This document shows positions 1 to 5,136 of a stretch of 5,136 bases of DNA, in pieces (position 1 is the stretch's first letter; each line of letters opens with the position of its first letter). The DNA is from Reyranella sp. GTDB taxonomy: Bacteria > Pseudomonadota > Alphaproteobacteria > Reyranellales > Reyranellaceae. The DNA is taken from contig JAUXST010000341.1 in assembly GCA_030679805.1 (NCBI GenBank), positions 1 through 5,136 on the forward strand, given 5' to 3'. The notes below the pieces were generated by a model, which was given only the letters and a program-made list of their open reading frames with translations, had not been told where the DNA came from and did no database searches. A program made the position numbers and the translations under genes.

Positions 1-101
1 TGCTGTCGGAAGGTGCTGCGATTTCGCTCGCGATGTTCCCGTTCCTCTTCGTCATCGTGGTTGTGCAGCTGCTCTACATCCGCCGCGTAGAAACCCGATG
101 A
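1..101 (+). CDS. Sugar-type ABC transporter permease, C-terminal end (partial)
   Basis: This is the 3' end of a gene that begins before the window. The frame from base 3 is open for 32 codons and stops at TGA 99-101. The translated tail starts LSEGAAISLAMFPFLFVIVV and ends in YIRRVETR: one hydrophobic membrane segment followed by a short basic cytoplasmic tail. That is how the last helix of MalF/UgpA-type inner-membrane permeases usually ends. The next gene is a MalG/UgpE-type permease 18 bases downstream, followed by a UgpC-type ATPase, so the usual order permease 1, permease 2, ATPase supports the call. The EAA loop and the rest of the protein lie outside the window. The identification therefore rests on this tail and on context, and the substrate cannot be told. 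Confidence 0.75.
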   Translation, partial: LSEGAAISLAMFPFLFVIVVVQLLYIRRVETR

Positions 102-105
102 GCCC

Positions 106-109
106 GGAG
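106..109 (+). promoter_or_regulatory. Ribosome binding site of the second permease gene
   Basis: GGAG lies 10 bases before the ATG at 120, inside the 18-base gap after the first permease. It supports the chosen start. The gap is too short for a separate promoter, so the gene is read from an upstream promoter. Confidence 0.6.
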
Positions 110-119
110 ACCCGCTGAC

Positions 120-971
120 ATGATCGAGGGCGCACTCTGGAGACGATGGGTCTTCTACAACATTCCGCTGATCCTGTTCGTCTTTGTCCTCCTGTTTCCG
201 TTCTACTGGATGATCGTGACGACCTTCCGGCCGGACGGCGAACTCTACCTGCCGTGGAACGCGCCCAACTACATGCCGTTCTGGACCAACAACCCGACGC
301 TCGAGCACATCCTCTATCTGTTCGAGGAGACCAACTTCGCGCGCTGGATGTTCAACACCATGTTCATCGCGCTGGTGTCGACGGTGATCTCGCTGTTCTG
401 CGGTGTACTGGCGGGCTATGCGCTCGCCCGCCTCAACTTCCCCTACGCCGGCGGCCTCGGAACGGCGATCTTCATCACCTACCTGGTGCCGCAGACACTG
501 CTGTTCATTCCGCTGGCGGAGATCATCCGGAACTTCCAGCTCGGCGACACGCCGTGGTCGCTGATCCTGACCTATCCGACGTTCCTGATCCCATTCTGTA
601 CCTGGCTGATGATGGGCTACTTCAAGGCCATCCCGAAGGAACTCGAGGAGTGCGCCCGCATCGACGGCGCCTCGCGCTGGAAGGCGATGGTCTACATCAT
701 CATTCCGGTGGCGGTGCCCGGCATCCTGTCGTCGGGCATCATCGCCTTCACGCTGTCGTGGAACGAATTCATCTACGCCCTGGTCTTCCTGTCCTCGCCG
801 GACCAGAAGACCGTCCCGGTCGGCGTCACCTCTGAGCTGATCCGCGGCGACGTGTTCTTCTGGGGGCCGTTGATGGCCGGCGCCCTGCTCGGCTCGATCC
901 CGGTGGCGATCGTCTATTCGTTCTTCGTCGAACATTACGTTTCGGGCCTTACTGGCTCGGTCAAGGGGTAG
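120..971 (+). CDS. Carbohydrate ABC transporter permease, MalG/UgpE type
   Basis: This 283-residue inner-membrane protein would form half of the translocation channel of a sugar-type ABC importer, paired with the permease that ends at 101. About six hydrophobic segments are visible, near residues 12-34, 78-103, 113-135, 147-168, 193-215 and 247-270. The cytoplasmic EAA loop, which docks onto the ATPase, spans residues 176-196: it begins EECARIDGAS and ends in IIIP, with the conserved E177, A179, D182, G183 and P196. Length and helix pattern fit the MalG/UgpE family, which handles sugars, polyols or glycerol-3-phosphate. The stop codon at 969-971 directly follows the Shine-Dalgarno run of the ATPase gene, so the two genes are surely one transcript. 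The family is clear. The substrate is not, because the binding protein is not in view. Confidence 0.93.
   Translation: MIEGALWRRWVFYNIPLILFVFVLLFPFYWMIVTTFRPDGELYLPWNAPNYMPFWTNNPTLEHILYLFEETNFARWMFNTMFIALVSTVISLFCGVLAGYALARLNFPYAGGLGTAIFITYLVPQTLLFIPLAEIIRNFQLGDTPWSLILTYPTFLIPFCTWLMMGYFKAIPKELEECARIDGASRWKAMVYIIIPVAVPGILSSGIIAFTLSWNEFIYALVFLSSPDQKTVPVGVTSELIRGDVFFWGPLMAGALLGSIPVAIVYSFFVEHYVSGLTGSVKG
963..968 (+). promoter_or_regulatory. Ribosome binding site of the ATPase gene, inside the end of the permease gene
   Basis: AAGGGG lies within the last two codons of the permease, immediately before its stop, and 9 bases ahead of the ATG at 978. This is a good Shine-Dalgarno match. The position means a ribosome finishing the permease covers the start site of the ATPase, which favours coupled production of the two subunits. 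Confidence 0.7.
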
Positions 972-977
972 TGCGTC

Positions 978-2068
<1,091 letters not shown>

Positions 2069-2069
<1 letters not shown>

Positions 2070-2083
2070 CCTACGGCGTAGGC
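2069..2083. terminator. Small inverted repeat at the convergent gene junction, weak terminator candidate
   Basis: GCCTAC at 2069-2074 is repeated inverted as GTAGGC at 2078-2083 around a GGC loop, giving a perfect 6-base stem. It covers the last base of the + strand ATPase stop and the whole stop codon of the - strand phosphatase; a single base (2070) separates the two genes. A hairpin here could serve both strands. Against a true intrinsic terminator: the stem is short and no T-run follows in either direction. The repeat could also be chance. Confidence 0.3.
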
Positions 2084-2928
2084 CCGACCCACGTCTCCAG
2101 CACGTCCCACTTTGCCTTGCGCTGCTCCTCGCGCGGCTTCTTGAAGTCGTGGCCGAACGGCGCGGTGTCGAATGATCCGTAGGTCGGATTGGCGATCACC
2201 AGCCACTGGCGGCCCCAGTAAGCCATGTCGGAGTCGAAAGCCTTCACGCGCTCGGCTTCGCTGGTGCGGTAGCGATCGTCGAAGTCGCCGAAATTGTCGC
2301 CGATGTTGAGCAGGACGCGGTAGTCCTTGGTGATCACAGCACGACGCGTGCCCTTGGCACTGCCCCATTCCGGTTTCCCGTTCTGCATCAGGAACGTGTT
2401 GACGTTGCCGCCCATCGGGAAGCCAAGCTTGGCCATGTTCTCGCGCGTATCCTTCTCGGTCTCCGCGCCGCGGTTGGTGATGTAGAACACCTTCACGCCC
2501 TTGGAATCGGCATATTTGGTGAATTCGACCGCTCCCGGGATCGCCGTCGAGACCTGGGCGGCGCAGAACTGGTTCCAGGTCTTGGTGCTAAAACTCTGGT
2601 TGTTCCGCAGCATCCAGACCTGATAGCGCGAGTTGTCGAGCAGGGTCTCGTCGATGTCGAGAATGACGGCCGGCGGCAGGCCCTGGTAGTCGGCCTTCTG
2701 CTCGGCCGGCGCCGCCGTCCAGCTCTTGTCCACCAGCGCCTCGTCGAGCCGGATACGCGCCAGCGCGAAGACCGTGAGCGCATTGCCCCTGTATTCGACC
2801 GAACGCTGGGTCCATAGCGTCGCCAACAGCATGTCGTTGGGCGGCGGGGCGTCCTGGGCCCGTGCCGCACCTGACGACAGGATTGTGCCGATGACGGCGC
2901 CCAGCACCAGGAAGGTCCTTGCTATCAT
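2071..2928 (-). CDS. Exported HAD-superfamily acid phosphatase / 5'-nucleotidase, lipoprotein e(P4) family
   Basis: This 285-residue protein has a Sec signal peptide: basic MIAR, a hydrophobic core to about residue 20, then a likely cleavage after A24 (ARA/Q). It should act in the periplasm, removing phosphate from nucleotides or other phosphomonoesters with a divalent metal. HAD motifs are in order: motif I DIDETLLDN at 91-99 (nucleophile D91, acid/base D93), motif II T151 in ITNRG, motif III probably K192, and motif IV GDNFGDFDD at 210-218 for the metal. NPTYGSFD at 247-254 matches the substrate-side PN-x-x-YG-x-W region of e(P4) proteins, with Phe instead of the usual Trp. No lipobox Cys is present; the only Cys is C122, so this member should be soluble rather than lipid-anchored. 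The ATG overlaps the add stop (ATGA), and GAGGGAG lies 8 bases upstream. The natural substrate is inferred from the family and the neighbouring nucleoside genes. Confidence 0.9.
   Translation of the reverse strand: MIARTFLVLGAVIGTILSSGAARAQDAPPPNDMLLATLWTQRSVEYRGNALTVFALARIRLDEALVDKSWTAAPAEQKADYQGLPPAVILDIDETLLDNSRYQVWMLRNNQSFSTKTWNQFCAAQVSTAIPGAVEFTKYADSKGVKVFYITNRGAETEKDTRENMAKLGFPMGGNVNTFLMQNGKPEWGSAKGTRRAVITKDYRVLLNIGDNFGDFDDRYRTSEAERVKAFDSDMAYWGRQWLVIANPTYGSFDTAPFGHDFKKPREEQRKAKWDVLETWVGPTP
2925..2928 (-). other. ATGA stop/start overlap between add and the phosphatase gene
   Basis: The ATG of the phosphatase (2928-2926) and the TGA of the deaminase (2927-2925) share bases. This arrangement commonly allows a terminating ribosome to restart. 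A GAGGGAG ribosome site (2943-2937 on the - strand) lies within the last codons of the deaminase. Confidence 0.85.
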
Positions 2929-3884
2929 GGCCCGATCTCCCTCAACAGTTTCCGTTTGGTCGTTTCATCCGCGAACGAGGCCGCCAGCGCCGCCCGGGCG
3001 ATCTGCCTCAGTGTCGCCGGCTCGAGGCCTGCCTTGTCGTACTCGTTGCCGAGCGTCGTGTGGAAAAACGGCGGATCGTCGGAATTGAGGGTGACGGCAA
3101 CCCCGGCGTCGATCAAGCGGTGCAACGGATGGGATGCCCGGTCGGGATACAGTCCCAGGGCGACGTTGCTGCCCGGGCAGACCTCCAGAACCGTGCCTCG
3201 CCGCGCCAGTTCCACCATCAAGGCGGGATCGTCGGCCGAGCGCACGCCATGGCCGATCCGGGTTACCGGCAGGGCCTCGATCGAGGCCCAGACGCTTTCC
3301 GGCCCAAGGACTTCGCCGGCATGGACGGTGCAGCCATAGCCCTGCTCGTGCGCCATGCGATAGGCTGGCGCGAAATCTGCCGGCGTGAACTTGGCCTCGT
3401 CGCCACCCATGCCGAAACCCACGACATAGCGATGCGGTTCGGTGATCATACCCTCGACCATCGCCAGGGCGCGCTCGGGCCCGAGATGGCGGATGCAGAT
3501 GATGATGATACGTCCGACGATCCCGAACTCGCGCTCGGCGCGATCGATGCCTTCGGCCAGCGCCTCGAGCCAGACCGCATAGGAAATGCCCAACGCCGCC
3601 GGCCGTTCGGGCGAACAGAACATTTCGACGTAGACCGCCCCTTCGCGCGCTGCACCGGCGAGATAGGCATAGATGACATCGCCGAAGTCCCTGGGGTGCC
3701 GCAGCACGGTGCAGACGCGATCGTAGGCGGCGAGGAAGCTCAGGAAATCGTGCCACACGTAGTGGCCGTCGGGCCCGAACAGACCCCGGGGAAGATCGAG
3801 CCCGTTGCGGGCGGCCAGCTCGCGCGCGAGTTCCGGCGCGATCGAGCCCTCAAGATGACAATGCAATTCGACCTTGGGAATCAC
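2925..3884 (-). CDS. add: Adenosine deaminase family protein (adenosine or adenine deaminase)
   Basis: This 319-residue cytosolic zinc hydrolase of the amidohydrolase superfamily should deaminate the 6-amino group of an adenine nucleoside or base. Visible motifs: HCH at 8-10 (zinc ligands H8, H10), GGDE at 160-163, HAGE at 188-191 (zinc ligand H188, proton-transfer E191), GHG at 211-213 (H212) and SDDP at 268-271 (zinc ligand D269, paired D270). All catalytic residues are intact, and the length is close to the usual 320-350. The start is a GTG at 3884: it overlaps the upstream stop as GTGA, has GAGG (3894-3891) 6 bases ahead, and puts the HxH motif at the normal distance from the N-terminus. 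The frame happens to stay open far upstream through the oxygenase gene; this is not part of the protein. Residue 12 is Glu where classical adenosine deaminases have Asp (HLEG for HLDG), so adenosine is not certain as substrate. Confidence 0.88.
   Translation of the reverse strand: MIPKVELHCHLEGSIAPELARELAARNGLDLPRGLFGPDGHYVWHDFLSFLAAYDRVCTVLRHPRDFGDVIYAYLAGAAREGAVYVEMFCSPERPAALGISYAVWLEALAEGIDRAEREFGIVGRIIIICIRHLGPERALAMVEGMITEPHRYVVGFGMGGDEAKFTPADFAPAYRMAHEQGYGCTVHAGEVLGPESVWASIEALPVTRIGHGVRSADDPALMVELARRGTVLEVCPGSNVALGLYPDRASHPLHRLIDAGVAVTLNSDDPPFFHTTLGNEYDKAGLEPATLRQIARAALAASFADETTKRKLLREIGP
3881..3884 (-). other. GTGA stop/start overlap between the oxygenase gene and add
   Basis: The GTG start of add (3884-3882) shares bases with the TGA stop of the oxygenase (3883-3881). 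With the GAGG at 3894-3891 it decides the start of add and points to translational coupling. Confidence 0.8.
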
Positions 3885-4708
3885 GCAAAACCTCGCAGCG
3901 GCAGATCTGGCCGTTGCAGCCAGTTGTCCGCCGGATAATCGGCCCTGCCGTCGATCAGATGCAAGGCATAGGCATGCCTGGCCCGCGACGAGCGATTGGG
4001 GGCACTGGCATGCGGCAGCAGGCCGTGCAGGACGACCAGAGTGCCGCGCCGCGCCTCGATCGCCGCCGGCGCGACCGAGGGCCACGGCGTGGTGTCCAAC
4101 GTATGGGTGACCAGCCTGCCGTCCTCGCGCAGGAAGCGCTCGCGCAACGGGCCACGGTGGGCGCCCGGCAGCGCCATCAGGCAGCCGTTGTCCCGGTCGG
4201 CATCGTCGAGGGCGACCCAGAAACCGGTCACGGTCGAGGGCCGCGTATGGAGGTAGGTCGCGTCCTGGTGCCAGCCGACCTCGGCGCCGATAAGTGGCTG
4301 CTTGAAGAGATACATGGATTGCAACAGCAGCGGCTGGGCGAAGCCCAGTGCCTGCGCCAGCTCGGCCAGCCGCGGGCGGCGCGAGATGCGGTCGAAGACG
4401 GGATCGAGGTCGTGCAGCGCGTGGCCGATCTTGTTCAGGGCCAGCGGCACCGGCTGGTCCGTCGCCTGTTCCTCGAAGAAGAATCGGATCGCCCCGCCTG
4501 ATTCCTGGAAGGTGCGGTCGCGGGCATGGCCCTGATCGCGGGTCGAAAAGACCGTCCGGCCAGAGCCAGGATCGAAGGCGGCCACCAGCTCCGCCGCGCG
4601 CGCCTGCAGGGCATCGCAATCGGCCGCTGGCAAAAAGCCTTCCAGCACGAGAAAGCCATCGCGCTCGTATGCTGCCAGATCGGGCGCCGCAAGATCGGGG
4701 GGACTCAC
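3881..4708 (-). CDS. Phytanoyl-CoA dioxygenase (PhyH) family Fe(II)/2-oxoglutarate oxygenase
   Basis: This 275-residue, probably cytosolic protein has no signal peptide or membrane segment. It carries the non-haem iron facial triad of the PhyH family: H147 and D149 in WHQDATYLHT, and H233 in LPHASAPNRS. R244, eleven residues past the distal His as in human phytanoyl-CoA hydroxylase, is the likely 2-oxoglutarate carboxylate anchor. Family-typical surroundings are also seen: an N-terminal YERDGFLVLEGFL at 14-26, FWVALDDADRDNGCL at 163-177 and the LPGAH turn at 180-184. It should hydroxylate a small molecule using oxygen and 2-oxoglutarate, releasing succinate and carbon dioxide. The family is very broad (acyl-CoAs, ectoine, mitomycin, secondary metabolites), so the substrate cannot be read from sequence. 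It lies between deoA and add with 4-base overlaps on both sides, which ties its expression to nucleoside salvage. The start is GTG at 4708; a GGAG lies rather far (11 bases) upstream. Confidence 0.88.
   Translation of the reverse strand: MSPPDLAAPDLAAYERDGFLVLEGFLPAADCDALQARAAELVAAFDPGSGRTVFSTRDQGHARDRTFQESGGAIRFFFEEQATDQPVPLALNKIGHALHDLDPVFDRISRRPRLAELAQALGFAQPLLLQSMYLFKQPLIGAEVGWHQDATYLHTRPSTVTGFWVALDDADRDNGCLMALPGAHRGPLRERFLREDGRLVTHTLDTTPWPSVAPAAIEARRGTLVVLHGLLPHASAPNRSSRARHAYALHLIDGRADYPADNWLQRPDLPLRGFA
4705..4708 (-). other. GTGA stop/start overlap between deoA and the oxygenase gene
   Basis: The GTG of the oxygenase (4708-4706) shares bases with the TGA of deoA (4707-4705). It is the first of three 4-base overlaps along this operon. 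The GGAG at 4723-4720 is 11 bases ahead of the GTG, a long spacing, so re-initiation after deoA may matter more than independent loading. Confidence 0.75.
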
Positions 4709-5136
4709 TGGACGACGCGCTCCATGACGACCGGGCGATGGGCCGGTGCCGGGTCGCCTATGCGGATGGCCTCACGCACGAGGGCGATAGCGGCGTCGGC
4801 ATCGGTCTCGCTCGCGGCATGGACGATGCACAGCGGGTTGCCGGCGCGGATCGGCACGCCGACATCCGTCATCTCGCTGAGGCCGACCGAGGCATCGATC
4901 GCATCGTCGGCATGGGAACGGCCGCCACCCAGCGCCACCACGGCGATGCCGACCTGGCGGGCGTTCATGCCGACGACATGGCCCGATCGCAGGGCGGTGC
5001 ACGGCCTGATCACCGGCGCCCGCGACAGGTAGCGGCTGGAGTGTTCCAGGAAATCGTTGGGCCCACCCAACGCCGCCACCATGCGGGCGAAGACCTCCGC
5101 CGCCCGCCCGTCGGCCAGCGCCGCCTCGGCGCGCGC
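4705..5136 (-). CDS. deoA: Thymidine phosphorylase, C-terminal part (partial)
   Basis: The 143 C-terminal residues of a pyrimidine deoxynucleoside phosphorylase are visible; the gene enters from beyond 5136, and the frame is open to the edge. The cytosolic enzyme splits thymidine (and usually deoxyuridine) with phosphate into base and 2-deoxyribose-1-phosphate. The visible part matches the end of the E. coli DeoA type: DGRAAEVFARMVAALGGP close to the window edge, then the C-terminal domain with VVALGGGRSHADDAID and SVGLSEMTDVG, and a closing KAP/PAP-like segment before MERVVQ. Glycines and acidic residues of the GGGR-x-x-x-x-D-x-ID-x-x-VG block are all present. The phosphate-binding and catalytic regions lie in the unseen N-terminal two thirds. 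A general pyrimidine-nucleoside phosphorylase is the main alternative. It appears to lie upstream of the other three - strand genes in one operon. Confidence 0.9.
   Translation of the reverse strand, partial: ARAEAALADGRAAEVFARMVAALGGPNDFLEHSSRYLSRAPVIRPCTALRSGHVVGMNARQVGIAVVALGGGRSHADDAIDASVGLSEMTDVGVPIRAGNPLCIVHAASETDADAAIALVREAIRIGDPAPAHRPVVMERVVQ

Noticed and set aside
146..835. Second + strand frame of 229 codons within the permease gene
   Set aside because: His/Arg/Asp-rich translation with no hydrophobic pattern, overlapping a clear six-helix permease with an EAA loop.
3496..3511. Short GAT triplet repeat
   Set aside because: Only about four units, inside the deaminase gene, where the opposite strand encodes a run of isoleucines in a beta strand. 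It needs no repeat function.
2919..3938. Long + strand open frame (339 codons) opposite the deaminase gene
   Set aside because: It is antisense to a gene with all family motifs. The translation has no recognisable domain, and such long shadow frames are expected in high-GC coding DNA.
3914..4501. + strand open frame of 195 codons opposite the oxygenase
   Set aside because: Same reasoning: it mirrors the PhyH-family gene, is low-complexity Arg/Gln/Gly-rich, and has no motif of its own.
3885..4619. N-terminal extension of the deaminase frame to give a 564-residue fusion protein
   Set aside because: The added segment is Arg/Ala/Gly/Pro-rich out-of-frame sequence lying over the oxygenase, whose own frame has a clear domain. 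The GTG at 3884 with its ribosome site and GTGA overlap explains the start.
4526..5032. + strand frame of 168 codons across the deoA/oxygenase junction
   Set aside because: Antisense to two well-supported genes and without any recognisable motif.

Overview
This GC-rich, gene-dense window (no gap between genes longer than about 20 bases) looks like a chromosomal segment from an alphaproteobacterium-like Gram-negative. That guess rests on the high-GC codon use, a sugar ABC importer of the UgpE/UgpC type, a Sec-exported periplasmic enzyme and very tight operon packing. The genus cannot be fixed from the sequence alone.

Layout: two gene clusters converge at about position 2070. On the + strand (1-2069) is the 3' part of a carbohydrate-type ABC import operon: the last 32 residues of a first permease, a complete second permease (MalG/UgpE type), and a complete ATPase (UgpC/MalK type). 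The substrate-binding protein is not in the window, so the substrate is unknown.

On the - strand, read from right to left (5136 to 2071), is a nucleoside-salvage operon: the C-terminal part of thymidine phosphorylase (deoA), a phytanoyl-CoA-dioxygenase-like Fe(II)/2-oxoglutarate oxygenase, an adenosine-deaminase-family enzyme (add) and a Sec-exported HAD acid phosphatase/5'-nucleotidase of the lipoprotein e(P4) family. All three junctions are 4-base stop/start overlaps (GTGA, GTGA, ATGA), which indicates a co-transcribed and probably translationally coupled unit. They also fix two GTG starts.

Working together (inference): the exported phosphatase would strip phosphate from extracellular nucleotides. 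After uptake, the deaminase would handle the adenine nucleoside or base, and the phosphorylase would split pyrimidine deoxynucleosides into base and deoxyribose-1-phosphate. The oxygenase sits between deoA and add and has no assigned place in this pathway; it is the most interesting item here. No RNA gene, mobile element, CRISPR array or long repeat was seen. Nothing in the window clearly amounts to a new defence or mobile system.
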